64,000 bases of DNA from Propionivibrio soli (lineage in GTDB: Bacteria > Pseudomonadota > Gammaproteobacteria > Burkholderiales > Rhodocyclaceae): the NCBI RefSeq assembly GCF_025770765.1, contig NZ_JANZKY010000013.1, forward strand, positions 62,001 to 126,000. The letters run 5' to 3'. The translations under genes and the position numbers were made by a program. Shown one piece after another: positions 1 through 8,756 of the stretch. The notes under the pieces were generated by a model. The model did not search any database. It worked only from the letters and a program-made list of their open reading frames with translations, and was not told the origin of the DNA. How positions within the stretch are numbered: the stretch's first letter is position 1; every line of letters starts with the position of its first letter.

Positions 1-2
1 GG

Positions 3-452
3 TACGACGACGAAGATGCCCTTGTGGCTTTGGCCGCGCAGCTCGGGATGGCCGTCCACTTTCACCAGCAGCAGGAAGATCAGGCCGAAGAACCTTCGTT
101 CGTTGGCGTCGTCACGCCGGCGATCTCCGGAACACCGTTGCTCGTCCGCCATTTCGCGGGCAACGACAGCGTGTTCCTCGGTGACGATTACCTGATCAAG
201 GGCGTTGCGGGAGCGATCCTTTGGGCGCTGCTCACCGACTATGTAGAACGCGGCCGCACCGTATTCACCAACAAGAGCCTGCGTGTCGATTCGCGTGTGC
301 GCCTCCCCGACCTCGGCGACAACCTGGAAGCCCGCCTCGTGTTGTTGCGCCGCCGTCTCGACGAGCGGCAGGCGGGAATCCATCTCGAAAAGTCGGGGCG
401 TGGACGTTTCGTGCTCTCCGTCGACCGGCCGCTGCATCTCGGCGAAGGCTGA
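3..452 (+). CDS. C-terminal fragment of an unidentified protein with a possible winged-helix tail
   Basis: The reading frame is open from the left edge of the window, so only the last ~149 residues are seen and the true start lies outside. The visible part begins with an acidic stretch and a helix rich in Gln/Glu. The last ~80 residues hold a segment like a wing-containing DNA-binding or dimerisation domain (an N-L-E-A-R-L helix, then basic L-R-R-R-L, then a G-R-G-R-F strand). I do not recognise the full protein. It lies ~150 bases upstream of the E1 alpha gene on the same strand and could be its regulator, but nothing visible proves that. Confidence 0.45.
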   Translation, partial: YDDEDALVALAAQLGMAVHFHQQQEDQAEEPSFVGVVTPAISGTPLLVRHFAGNDSVFLGDDYLIKGVAGAILWALLTDYVERGRTVFTNKSLRVDSRVRLPDLGDNLEARLVLLRRRLDERQAGIHLEKSGRGRFVLSVDRPLHLGEG

Positions 453-598
453 ATGTATCGCGCCCGAAGGGGCCATCTGGCGGTTCTTCTTAAATCTTCA
501 TTCACGACTTCTTAAAAGAATCGTAAGCGGCGTCTGGCCGTCTTGCCAGGTGGCGCCGCACCCATAGACTTGCTTCCGTCATCTGGACAGGAGAAGTC

Positions 599-1561
599 AT
601 GGCACAAAATTTCCCTCAAATCGATCCGTCAATGCTGCTCGAGCAGATGCTGCTCATCCGCGCCTACGAGGAAGCGATCGTCGCCGGCAGTGCGGCCGGG
701 GCGGTCCCCGGAACCTGTACCTCGGTCGGTCAGGAAGCGGCGGCTGTCGGCGTGGTGAACGCGCTCGCCGCCGAGGATCTCATCCTCACCAACCACCGCA
801 GCGCCGGCCATCTGCTCGCGCGCGGCGCCGACCCCGGCCGGCTGCTGGCCGAAGTGATGGGCCGCGAAGGCGGTTATTGCGGTGGCCGTAGCGGTTCGTT
901 ACACATCGCCGTGAAGGAACTTGGCGTCGTCCTCACGTCGACCATCGTCGGCGGCGAATTGGCGATGGCCCCGGGCGTCGCGCTGTCGCGATCGATGCTC
1001 GGCCTGCCCGGCATCGTCGTCTGCTTTTTCGGCGACGGAGCGGCCTGCGAAGGGCGTTTTCATGAGTCGCTTAATCTTGCGGCGCTTTGGAACCTGCCCG
1101 TCCTCTATGTCTGCGAGAACAACCACTGGCAAGCCTTCGTGCATCGGCGCGAGGCGATGAGCCGCGAACACGTGTCCGACTGGGCGGCGTCTTACGGTAT
1201 CCCTGCGCAAACCATCGACGGTAACGATGTGTTGGCCGTGCTCGCCGCCGCGCAGACCGCCACCGAGCAAGTGCGGACGAGCGGCCGCCCCTATCTGCTG
1301 GAGGTGTTGACTTACCGCACTCGCGGCCATTTCGAGCCCGATGACCAAGCCTATGTCGACCGTGAAGAATTGGCCGCCTGGCTGGCCCGCGACCCGATCA
1401 AGCTCCTTGGCGACCGTCTCGTCGCCGACGGATCGATGACGGCGAGCGGCCATGCTCGCCTGGCCGACAAGGTGGCCACCCGCATCTGTGCGGCGCACGC
1501 CTTCGCCGACGCTTCGCCTTATCCCAATGCGGATACGCTGACCCGCGACGTTTACGCCTGA
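599..1561 (+). CDS. acoA: Thiamine-diphosphate-dependent dehydrogenase E1 component, alpha subunit (acetoin/pyruvate type)
   Basis: At 320 residues this matches the E1 alpha subunit of acetoin or pyruvate dehydrogenase complexes, which uses thiamine diphosphate to decarboxylate a 2-oxo substrate. The TPP/Mg motif starts with GDG at residues 145-147 and ends with C-E-N-N about 28 residues later. The N-terminal part carries the typical G-Q-E-A and N-H-R-S-A-G-H motifs. A clear ribosome site (AGGAGA) precedes the ATG. The beta subunit follows 91 bases downstream. No E2 or E3 gene follows, so the choice between acetoin, pyruvate and branched-chain substrates cannot be made here. Confidence 0.85.
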   Translation: MAQNFPQIDPSMLLEQMLLIRAYEEAIVAGSAAGAVPGTCTSVGQEAAAVGVVNALAAEDLILTNHRSAGHLLARGADPGRLLAEVMGREGGYCGGRSGSLHIAVKELGVVLTSTIVGGELAMAPGVALSRSMLGLPGIVVCFFGDGAACEGRFHESLNLAALWNLPVLYVCENNHWQAFVHRREAMSREHVSDWAASYGIPAQTIDGNDVLAVLAAAQTATEQVRTSGRPYLLEVLTYRTRGHFEPDDQAYVDREELAAWLARDPIKLLGDRLVADGSMTASGHARLADKVATRICAAHAFADASPYPNADTLTRDVYA

Positions 1562-1652
1562 GGGAGACGATGATCCCCTCGCTCGCATTCAAACCATTTG
1601 CCGCTTCCCAAAGACGCCTTGTTGCTCTCGAAGCGGCCCAGGAGAACTGAGC

Positions 1653-2621
1653 ATGCCCATCCTGACTCTTTACGACGCCGTCGGTGCCGCGCTGACCGAG
1701 GAGATGCGCCGCGACCGCACCGTGATGGCCTTCGGCGAAGGCATTGCAACCAAACGCCACGAACTCGTGAGCGAATTCGGCGCGCTGCGTGTGCGCAACA
1801 CGCCGCTGGCTGAAGGCATCATCGCCGGCACGGCGGTCGGTGCGGCGGCCACGGGTTTGCGGCCGGTCATTGATCTGCTCTTCGCGCCCTTCCTCTGTTA
1901 TGCGATGGACGAACTGGTGAACAGCGCCGGCAAGCTGCGTTACATGTCCGGAGGCCAATGGTCATTTCCTCTCGTCACGCTGGCGATGACCGGGGCCGGC
2001 TGGGGCGTTGGCGCACAGCATAACCACAATGTCGAGGCCTGGTTCGTACACAGCCCGGGCCTCAAGGTCGTCATGCCGAGTACGCCGGCGGACGCCAAGG
2101 GGTTGCTCAAGGCGGCCATCCGCGACGACAACCCGGTGCTCTTCTTCCTCGACATCGGCTTGCTCCACGAACCGGGCGAAGTGCCCGATACAGAGGCGAC
2201 GATTCCGCTCGGCACGGCGGCTGTGCGACGCGAAGGGCACGACGTAACGCTCGTGTCCTATGGCAAGACGGTGCACAACTGCCTGCGCGCCGCCGACGAG
2301 TTGGCGGCTGCGGGCGTTTCGGCCGAGGTGGTCGACCTGCGTAGTCTGAAACCGCTCGACATGCCGACCGTGCTTGCCTCTGTCGCCAAAACGGGACGGC
2401 TGGTCGTCGTCCACGAGGCCAACCGCTTGTGCGGTGTTGGGGCCGAGATTGCCGCCGTCGTTGCCGAGGAAGCGTTCGCCAGCCTGAAAGCGCCTATCGC
2501 TCGCCTTGGTGGTCCCGATGCGCCGGTCGCCGCCAGCTACCCGCTCGAGCAGGCTTTCGTGCCGCAAGCGGCGGCGATCGCAGCGGCCGCCGAGCGTCTT
2601 TGCAGGCGGCAGTACGCCTGA
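1653..2621 (+). CDS. acoB: Thiamine-diphosphate-dependent dehydrogenase E1 component, beta subunit
   Basis: This 322-residue protein has the transketolase pyrimidine-binding domain in the N-terminal half (with E-G-I-I-A-G-T-A-V-G near residues 54-63) and the transketolase C-terminal domain from about residue 195. It pairs with the alpha subunit upstream to form the alpha2beta2 E1 heterotetramer. A GGAG ribosome site lies before the ATG. The length is normal for the family. Without E2/E3 genes nearby, the E1 may borrow a lipoyl carrier encoded elsewhere. Confidence 0.85.
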   Translation: MPILTLYDAVGAALTEEMRRDRTVMAFGEGIATKRHELVSEFGALRVRNTPLAEGIIAGTAVGAAATGLRPVIDLLFAPFLCYAMDELVNSAGKLRYMSGGQWSFPLVTLAMTGAGWGVGAQHNHNVEAWFVHSPGLKVVMPSTPADAKGLLKAAIRDDNPVLFFLDIGLLHEPGEVPDTEATIPLGTAAVRREGHDVTLVSYGKTVHNCLRAADELAAAGVSAEVVDLRSLKPLDMPTVLASVAKTGRLVVVHEANRLCGVGAEIAAVVAEEAFASLKAPIARLGGPDAPVAASYPLEQAFVPQAAAIAAAAERLCRRQYA

Positions 2622-2662
2622 TGCCCATTCTCAATCCATACCGAAATTCGTGAGGTAGAACC

Positions 2663-3238
2663 ATGCATTACAACCATCAACACACTGCACGCGTCGCTAC
2701 CCTGGTCGCTTGCATGCTGCTTTCCCTTTCCACTTTTGCTGCCGGCCGTGACCCGGCGCTCGTGAAGCGCGGCGAATTGCTCGTCAGTGTCGGCGGTTGC
2801 GGTGACTGCCATATGCCGCTCAAGATGGGTCCGAACGGGCCGGAGCGCGATGCAGGCCGCGGATTGTCCGGCCACCCGGAACGACTCGATCTGCCGCCTC
2901 CGCCGCGTTTGAGCGGGGAATGGAACTGGGCGGGGAGTGCCACGACGACGGCGTTCGTCGGCCCTTGGGGTACTTCGTATGCCGCTAATGTGACGCCTGA
3001 TCGCGAGACGGGTATCGGTAGTTGGAACGAGAAGGACTTCATACGCGCGATGCGCAGCGGCAAGCATCTCGGTGTGGGTCGACCGATCTTGCCGCCGATG
3101 CCATGGCAGGGGATGTCGCGGCTCCCTGAGCGTGACCTGCGGGCTATCTACACTTACCTGATGGCGCAACCGCCGGTAAAGAACAAGGTGCCCGAAAACG
3201 CGCCCCCGCCAATGGCCGCCGCCGGCGCGATGAAGTGA
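2663..3238 (+). CDS. Periplasmic c-type cytochrome, single haem
   Basis: The 191-residue product starts with a signal peptide (hydrophobic core about residues 11-25, Ala-rich cleavage region near 27). It has one haem-binding CxxCH motif, C-G-D-C-H at residues 46-50. Later Met residues in a P-P-M-P-W-Q-G-M stretch could supply the axial ligand. The protein should be exported and carry one covalent haem. It starts 41 bases after the E1 beta gene on the same strand and may be co-transcribed with it, an unusual pairing. Its redox partner is unknown. Confidence 0.8.
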   Translation: MHYNHQHTARVATLVACMLLSLSTFAAGRDPALVKRGELLVSVGGCGDCHMPLKMGPNGPERDAGRGLSGHPERLDLPPPPRLSGEWNWAGSATTTAFVGPWGTSYAANVTPDRETGIGSWNEKDFIRAMRSGKHLGVGRPILPPMPWQGMSRLPERDLRAIYTYLMAQPPVKNKVPENAPPPMAAAGAMK

Positions 3239-3351
3239 CGCGAAGAAGATGCTGGCGGCCCGTCCCTAAGGCGGGTCGCTAAGCCGGGCGAACATCGTGC
3301 ATACTTGAGGGAGAAATGCGGCGAACGCATTTGTTCCCGATCAGGTGTCCC

Positions 3352-4158
3352 ATGAAGCGCACGAGCCGTCTCACGTTGGCCTTGGCCGCGATTCTCTGCT
3401 TTTCCTTCGGTCTTAGCGTTGCCGACGCTTCCCGCGGCGAAAGCGGCGGCGAGGTTCGTAGCTGGCGAACGGCGCCGCGCCACTCGGCGGGCATTGCGCC
3501 AAATCCCGCCGAGTTTGCGGATATCCCGATCGTGCAGGTGTATGCCGCGTCGACTTATGGTTGGCGAGGCGTCTTCGCCGTCCACCCCTGGATCATCTAC
3601 AAGAAGTCCGGAGAGACCGAATTTACCCGTTATGAGGTCGTTGGTTGGCGCAGGGGTGAGGTCGTCCAGCGCAACTACGCGCTTCCCGACGGCCTGTGGT
3701 TCGGGGCGCAGCCGAAGCTGCTCGTCGACCAGCGCGGCGAAGGCGTCGATGCGCTGATCGGCCAGATCGAAAAAGCCATCGCCAGCTACCCCTATCCGAC
3801 CACCTACCGCAGCTACCCGGGGCCGAACAGCAATACCTTTCTCGCACATATCGGCCGCGAGGTTCCAGACCTGCACCTCGACCTACCGGCCAACGCCATC
3901 GGTAAGGACTATCGCCCGATCAGCGCGCCGCTAGGACTGTCGCCCTCTGGGCGCGGCGTTCAGGCCTCGCTGCTCGGCTTGCTCGGGATCAGCGTCGGGG
4001 TTGAAGAGGGCGTCGAAATGAATCTTCTCGGCCTCAATCTTGGGGTCGACCTCAATAGCCTTGGCTTGCGTCTGCCCTTCGTCGGCCGTCTCGGTATGGA
4101 CGACACGAGCCGGTCGATCCATCTTCCCGTGGCGGCTAGCGAGGAACTGCCGCACTGA
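3352..4158 (+). CDS. DUF3750 family exported protein
   Basis: The protein is about 268 residues with an N-terminal hydrophobic segment (residues 6-24) that looks like a signal peptide or anchor. The stretch from P-Y-P-x-T-Y-R through G-P-N-S-N-T-F and A-I-G-K-D-Y is what I recognise as the DUF3750 family, whose function is unknown. The ATG at 3352 was chosen because it starts directly before the basic-hydrophobic signal sequence. An in-frame ATG at 3316 would add 12 residues ahead of it. The C-terminal third is rich in Gly-Leu repeats. Confidence 0.7.
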   Translation: MKRTSRLTLALAAILCFSFGLSVADASRGESGGEVRSWRTAPRHSAGIAPNPAEFADIPIVQVYAASTYGWRGVFAVHPWIIYKKSGETEFTRYEVVGWRRGEVVQRNYALPDGLWFGAQPKLLVDQRGEGVDALIGQIEKAIASYPYPTTYRSYPGPNSNTFLAHIGREVPDLHLDLPANAIGKDYRPISAPLGLSPSGRGVQASLLGLLGISVGVEEGVEMNLLGLNLGVDLNSLGLRLPFVGRLGMDDTSRSIHLPVAASEELPH

Positions 4159-4170
4159 TTTGCCCTGGCT

Positions 4171-4425
4171 TCAGGGGGCTTCGGATTGCAGGCACAGCGC
4201 ACGCTTGCGCTCCGCCCGCATGGCCTTGACCCGGGCTTCCGCTTTTGAGGCCGTAGAGCGGTCGGGATACTCGAACACGGCGAGAATCTGCGTCGGAGGG
4301 AACGCGCAGGTAAACTTGGCCCCTTTACCCGAGACGTGCGCTGCATAGCGAGCGGCGACGTCGTTGCTGATGCCGGCGTAAATCCGGCCGCCTTTGCATT
4401 CGAGCAGGTAGAGATACCAAGGCAT
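4171..4425 (-). CDS. GIY-YIG domain nuclease, UvrC/URI-like small protein
   Basis: An 84-residue protein beginning M-P-W-Y-L-Y-L-L-E-C and continuing to Y-A-G-I-S-N-D, the two strands of the GIY-YIG nuclease fold. The catalytic Arg is probably in the V-A-A-R-Y helix that follows. Small stand-alone proteins of this type (YhbQ-like) cut DNA in vitro in characterised cases, but their cellular role is unclear. The frame is open for 72 more residues upstream, but family members start at this Met. It converges with the DUF3750 gene, whose stop lies only 12 bases away. Confidence 0.8.
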   Translation of the reverse strand: MPWYLYLLECKGGRIYAGISNDVAARYAAHVSGKGAKFTCAFPPTQILAVFEYPDRSTASKAEARVKAMRAERKRALCLQSEAP

Positions 4426-4626
4426 GGCTGAGATAAAAAGGGCAGGTACGACGAAAGCGACGACGCGATGGTACTCGTAACCCGAAGCAATGTGGCGACG
4501 GAGCAAAAAAAGCAAATCATTCGGCATGCCGGGATAAAGACAGGTGGACCGAAGCGGCGCACAATCCCGGTGTTCCGCCGGGCATGAACACGCTCCGGCT
4601 CCGCCCGTTTTCTCATGGAGAAGAAA

Positions 4627-5829
4627 ATGATCAATCGTCAAGCCGTTTCGGCCGCTGAAACGTACGTGAAGGACGATCGCTACTGGTCGTACGTCCTTAC
4701 GGACACCGTGATGAATATCGAAGTCCCGGCGTGGTCTTTAAGCAACCGTGATCTCGGCTTGCCGACCCGTTTCCATATTCGCAAGAAAACGCTGCACGGC
4801 GGTAAGCAGGAAGGCAGTACGCTTATAGAGATCGAGACCGACGCGATGGACGTGTCGATCGTGCCCACCCGCGGCATGAGCATCCTCGATGCGCGGTCCG
4901 GCGACGTCACGCTCGGATGGAACTCGCCGGTCGACGAGATCGTGCACCCGGCGTTCATGAATCTCGAGCAGCGGGGCGGGCTCGGGTGGCTCGACGGATT
5001 CACCGAGCTCATGGTGCGCTGCGGTTTCGAATGGACCGGTCACGCTTGCGAGGACGCGGGAACGCGCTACACGCTGCACGGCCGGTCGGCCAACACGCCG
5101 GCGTCCACCGTGGTCGTACAGGTTGCCAAAGCCTATCCGCACGGCATCCGCGTTTTCGGGCTGGTAAAGGAAAAGACCTTCAAGTTCTCCGACCTCGAAG
5201 TGTGGGCGGGGCTGTCGATCGTGCCGGGCGAAGCGCGCTTCGAGGTGCACGACCGGATCACCAACCTGTCGGATTACGCGCGCGCCTATCAGATCATCTA
5301 TCACACCAACTTCGGCCCCCCGTTGCTCGAAGAATCGGCGAAGGTTCTCGCGCCGCTGCTCGAAGTTTCCCCGTTCAACGACGCCGCGCTTCCGGGCCTA
5401 GAGCATTGGAGCACCTATTCGGCTCCGACGCCGTGTTACGACGAGATGGTGTTCAATTGCCAGCCTTGTGCGCAAAATGGCGACGCGACGCTGGCCGCCC
5501 TGGTGAATGCCGGGGAAACCCGGGGCGTTGTACTGCGCTATTCGACGCAGCAACTGCCGGCGCTGACGTTGTGGAAGAACACCGATACGCTCAAACAAGG
5601 CTACGTGACCGGCATCGAACCGGGAACGAACGCGCCTTATGCGCGCACCATCGAGCGCGATATGGGCCGTCTGCGCCAGCTGGCACCGCGGGAAAGCACC
5701 AGCTTCGACCTTACGATCGAAGTGCTCGATTCGGCCGCGAAGGTGGTTGCCGTACGCGATGAGGTGTCTCGCATCCAGGGCGGCCGCGAAACGCGCTTAA
5801 GCAAGGCGCAGAAGCGTTTCGAGCGTTAA
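4627..5829 (+). CDS. DUF4432 family, aldose 1-epimerase-like sugar mutarotase
   Basis: The protein is 400 residues from the ATG at 4627, chosen over the ATG at 4615 because GGAGAAGAAA ending directly before it is a good ribosome site. The sequence follows the galactose-mutarotase-like beta-sandwich family DUF4432, with I-V-P-T-R-G-M-S-I-L-D in the first third and G-I-E-P-G-T-N near the C-terminus. Related proteins interconvert anomers of sugars or sugar acids in the cytoplasm. It stands alone here, about 28 kb from the sugar cluster at 32.5-43 kb, so a link between the two is speculative. Confidence 0.75.
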   Translation: MINRQAVSAAETYVKDDRYWSYVLTDTVMNIEVPAWSLSNRDLGLPTRFHIRKKTLHGGKQEGSTLIEIETDAMDVSIVPTRGMSILDARSGDVTLGWNSPVDEIVHPAFMNLEQRGGLGWLDGFTELMVRCGFEWTGHACEDAGTRYTLHGRSANTPASTVVVQVAKAYPHGIRVFGLVKEKTFKFSDLEVWAGLSIVPGEARFEVHDRITNLSDYARAYQIIYHTNFGPPLLEESAKVLAPLLEVSPFNDAALPGLEHWSTYSAPTPCYDEMVFNCQPCAQNGDATLAALVNAGETRGVVLRYSTQQLPALTLWKNTDTLKQGYVTGIEPGTNAPYARTIERDMGRLRQLAPRESTSFDLTIEVLDSAAKVVAVRDEVSRIQGGRETRLSKAQKRFER

Positions 5830-5893
5830 CCGTTAGGGTGTGGAACAGCGTAACAACACGCAGGCGGCGAAGCGAGACTTTGCCGCCAGACGC

Positions 5894-6694
5894 TCAGTAG
5901 TAAGCGCCGGCGTAGCCGCGGTGGGGGTTGCCATAAACATCGCGGCCAGCCGAGCGGTGTTGCTCCATGAAGCGCTCGATATGGGGCGGCGCCGCGCCCT
6001 TGAGCATTTCTTTCACCGTGCCGTCGGGGAGCAGTTGCCGGTAACGTACCGGCTTACCAGCCAAGGCCGCGCCTTCGGCAAGATCGGGAGGGATCTCGGT
6101 CGGATCGAGAAACAGCGCTTCGCCCAGTTCGGAGTCGAAATGGCGCACGACCTGTTTCTTTGACTCCCTGATGCCATCGATCATGTCGGCCAGGCTGCGT
6201 CGGCTCATCAGTCCTTGCCATGAGGCGCGTAAAAACAGGAGTTCGTTCGGGTCTATACCGGGGCATGCGCCCTGGTACGCGGCCGTGAGGCAGTGGTCCG
6301 CGGCGGCCAACAAGCGTTGAGTCTCGGTCGCCTCCATTTCGAGCAAGCGTAGAACCTGACCAACGGATGAGCCGTCCAAGTAGTCGTGCGGCAACTTGTC
6401 GTAGCCCGGATCGCCGGGATGATGGTGGTCGACGCGGAACGAGGGCGGAACACGAGCAATAGAACACTCGACGAACACAGCGGGCTGCGCAGGCAATAGA
6501 ACGGTGGGAAGCGCCTGGCCCGCGCGCGAGACGCGGATGACGCCATCGGCGTCGTAGGCGGTGCGTGGAATACAGCGACTATTGCGTTGAGCCGCATGAA
6601 CGAACGGCCGTGCAGCGCGCCGCAACGTTCGCTCGATCTCGCGCATTTCCGGATCCTGGGCTCCGAGAACGAAAACCCATTCCTTGTCTACCAT
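5894..6694 (-). CDS. Uncharacterised protein with a DHH-like V-D-H-H motif
   Basis: A 266-residue protein with no confident family name. An AGGAAACGAG ribosome site supports the ATG at 6694. It opens with V-F-V-L-G-A-Q-D-P-E-M-R-E-I-E, reminiscent of a nucleotide-binding strand-loop-helix. In the middle it carries R-V-D-H-H-H-P-G-D-P-G-Y, followed about 13 residues later by G-S-S-V-G-Q-V. The V-D-H-H and following S-S pair resemble motifs of DHH-family phosphoesterases, but the usual N-terminal Asp motif is not obvious. It has no signal peptide and no membrane segment, and it is transcribed alone. Confidence 0.55.
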   Translation of the reverse strand: MVDKEWVFVLGAQDPEMREIERTLRRAARPFVHAAQRNSRCIPRTAYDADGVIRVSRAGQALPTVLLPAQPAVFVECSIARVPPSFRVDHHHPGDPGYDKLPHDYLDGSSVGQVLRLLEMEATETQRLLAAADHCLTAAYQGACPGIDPNELLFLRASWQGLMSRRSLADMIDGIRESKKQVVRHFDSELGEALFLDPTEIPPDLAEGAALAGKPVRYRQLLPDGTVKEMLKGAAPPHIERFMEQHRSAGRDVYGNPHRGYAGAYY

Positions 6695-6860
6695 CTCGTT
6701 TCCTGAAGCTGGGTTATCCCACAATTGGACCGTATGCCGCAACGGCAATTCATCGTGCAACCCGTGTTCTCACTATTGATGCACCGAACACCATACTCTA
6801 CCGCGGCCCGCCCCGGCTCTCGTATCCGGAACCTCCGGCTCCGGCGGTTGTCGGTCGCGT

Positions 6861-7922
6861 ATGAGCGGGGAAACAAGCCGGGGGACTGCGGGAAAAGGCG
6901 AGGCCCACCCCAGCAAGTCCGGCAAACCACATCAACCGTCGAAAAGAACCACCCCCAGCGTAGATGGGGGGTTGCCCTCTGCGGTCGTTCGCCTTGGGCT
7001 CGATGGGCGTGTCAGGTATGCGAGTGCCACGATTGAGAACCTCGTGGCGCTTCGTCCCGATATCCTGGTGGGAAAACCGCTGCCAGGCATTTTCTCAGAA
7101 CCAGGCCAGAGCGAATTTCGCACTCGCTTTGCCTCCGCGATACTCGGTTCAGCGGCGCAACGTTTCGAGATTGACAGGCACGTCGGCGGGCAGGTCCGCA
7201 CCGTGCAGATCGAGCTGATTCCCGAGGTCGGGCCTGAAGGCAACGCCACGAGCGTCGTCGCAATTCTTGTCGAAACGACGCGGTACAACGTGTCCGAAGA
7301 GCGCGCCGAACGGGCGGAGGAGAAAGCGCGGCAAGCTGTCGAAAAACGACGCGCCGCCCTGGTGGAATCCATTAAGGCGCTGGCGCTCGCCTTGGAAAAA
7401 CGCGACCCCTACACGGCGGGTCACCAGTCGCGTACGGCGGATCTCGCCATACGAACGGCGCGAAAGCTTGGCCTTGCCGAGGAACAGCTGCGCGGCATCT
7501 GTTGCGGGGCGCTGATCCACGATATCGGCAAACTCTCGGTGCCGACCGCGATCCTGAATCGGCCTGGGCGACTCGAGGAGCAGGAGTTCGAGCTCGTCCG
7601 TACGCATCCGCAGGCGGGCTACGACATCGTCAAAAGCGTTGATTTTCCATGGCCGGTAGCCGACATGATTCTGCAGCACCACGAGCGGCTCGACGGCAGC
7701 GGTTACCCTGAAGGGCTGATGGGGGAAAGCATCCTGGTCGAAACACGGATAGTCAGCGTGGCTGACGTCGTCGATGCAATCAGCATGCATCGCCCCTATC
7801 ACCCGGCTCAGGGCTTACGCAAGGCGCTCGACATCGCGACAGAAAGCGCTCCGGGGCACTATGACGTTAGGATCGTTCGAGCAATCCAGGCCGTCATCCA
7901 CGAAGATTTTCGTGCCGGATAA
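6861..7922 (+). CDS. PAS and HD-GYP domain protein, probable cyclic-di-GMP phosphodiesterase
   Basis: This 353-residue cytoplasmic protein has a low-complexity Ser/Lys/Pro head (residues 1-38), a PAS sensor domain (about 40-145), a short charged coiled coil (about 148-175) and an HD-GYP domain (about 175-350). The catalytic signatures H-D-I-G-K and H-H-E-R-L-D-G-S-G-Y-P are intact, so hydrolysis of cyclic di-GMP is expected. No response-regulator receiver is present, so the PAS domain should be the input. The ribosome site before the ATG is weak and the exact start is uncertain. An internal start nearer the PAS domain cannot be excluded. Confidence 0.8.
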   Translation: MSGETSRGTAGKGEAHPSKSGKPHQPSKRTTPSVDGGLPSAVVRLGLDGRVRYASATIENLVALRPDILVGKPLPGIFSEPGQSEFRTRFASAILGSAAQRFEIDRHVGGQVRTVQIELIPEVGPEGNATSVVAILVETTRYNVSEERAERAEEKARQAVEKRRAALVESIKALALALEKRDPYTAGHQSRTADLAIRTARKLGLAEEQLRGICCGALIHDIGKLSVPTAILNRPGRLEEQEFELVRTHPQAGYDIVKSVDFPWPVADMILQHHERLDGSGYPEGLMGESILVETRIVSVADVVDAISMHRPYHPAQGLRKALDIATESAPGHYDVRIVRAIQAVIHEDFRAG

Positions 7923-7946
7923 GCCCAGGGTCGTGGTGGCCTGGAG

Positions 7947-8156
7947 CTAGTTCTTCGTGGCTGCGGAGGAAGGCTTTTCTTCGACCTCAATTCCCCAGCC
8001 GCCGTATTCAAACCAATCCTCACCGAGCAGTTCGATTGGATGCTGCGTACGGTCGGAACCGTTGCCACAGGCAAGGGAATCGACCGAACAATACTTGTCG
8101 CATCCCCAACAAACGCGCTCGGGGTGCTTGGGGTGCAGTGGGAATTTTTTAGCCAT
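7947..8156 (-). CDS. DUF3079 family small protein
   Basis: A 69-residue protein with four Cys (C-W-G-C-D-K-Y-C and a later A-C-G-N-G) and the pattern H-P-E-R-V-C-W-G-C-D that marks the DUF3079 family of Proteobacteria. The Cys cluster could bind a metal. The function is unknown. It converges on the HD-GYP gene, with only 24 bases between the two stops. Confidence 0.8.
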   Translation of the reverse strand: MAKKFPLHPKHPERVCWGCDKYCSVDSLACGNGSDRTQHPIELLGEDWFEYGGWGIEVEEKPSSAATKN

Positions 8157-8214
8157 ATCAACGCTGTTCGCCGGGGCTTGTCAGCTTTTCCCGATCATTT
8201 AAACATGTATTAAT

Positions 8215-8462
8215 TATACTCCTTTAACAGTGGAGAAAAAACGATATTTCAACTGAAACGACCTACGACGGCCATCGAAGCATTACCTGCGCGCTCAAGA
8301 ACTGTTACGAAAACTGCAACGAAGCCATACAGACCTGGGGCTCTGTTTTCCGTACACTGCAATCGTTGCTTCAGCGCCCCCCGCTGGCAACGTTTGACCC
8401 TCCCTGACCCATCGCAATGATGGGATTTCAATCCCGTGCCGAACCGGCGCGGGATTTTTTTT
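8215..8462 (+). ncRNA. Candidate small RNA or orphan leader transcript
   Basis: Between two protein genes lies an AT-rich stretch with a good -10 hexamer (TATACT at 8215-8220). About 210 bases later comes a small hairpin (CCCATC / GATGGG, 8409-8425) and then a strong intrinsic terminator ending at 8462. No gene on this strand uses that terminator: the upstream gene runs the other way and the downstream HAD gene starts 300 bases later. No open frame with a ribosome site fits inside. A transcript of roughly 235 bases from about 8227 is therefore plausible. The -35 element is poor, and I cannot match the sequence to a known RNA family. Confidence 0.35.
8431..8462 (+). terminator. Strong rho-independent terminator without an obvious gene upstream
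   Basis: The stem pairs ATCCCGTGCCG with CGGCGCGGGAT around a two-base AA loop, with one G-T pair, followed by eight T. The T-run is on the plus strand, so it stops plus-strand transcription. Confidence 0.75.
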
Positions 8463-8756
8463 GCCTGCATTCATCTAGTGAAAAATGGAGTTGAACCGGA
8501 AAGAGAAGCGGGAAGGGCGGCGTCGTGTCACTCAGCTTGGGGCCTGACCAGGGCAGGAGCGGATCTGGTTCTGTCTGAGGCCGTGCTGAGAACAAGGCGC
8601 GCTTCAGCGGTCCAACCATTTTCTCCGTGATCCCCCAAGAGCGATGCCAATCATGGCAGGGAGACGCGGTTCGCATTCACGATTCGCCCTGGTCGACTTA
8701 CTGCGTACAATGCGCCGGCACGATTTTTCCGTGTTTCAAAACCAACTCCTCGATTT
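8463..8756. other. Intergenic stretch with no recognisable gene
   Basis: About 290 bases between the terminator and the HAD phosphatase gene. I see no convincing coding frame, hairpin or consensus promoter. It probably holds the promoter of the downstream gene. Confidence 0.5.

Noticed and set aside
8320-8462. Resemblance of the orphan transcript to 4.5S or 6S RNA (GGGGCTCTG stretch).
   Set aside because: The conserved SRP loop and the 6S central bubble are missing; only a short stretch matches.
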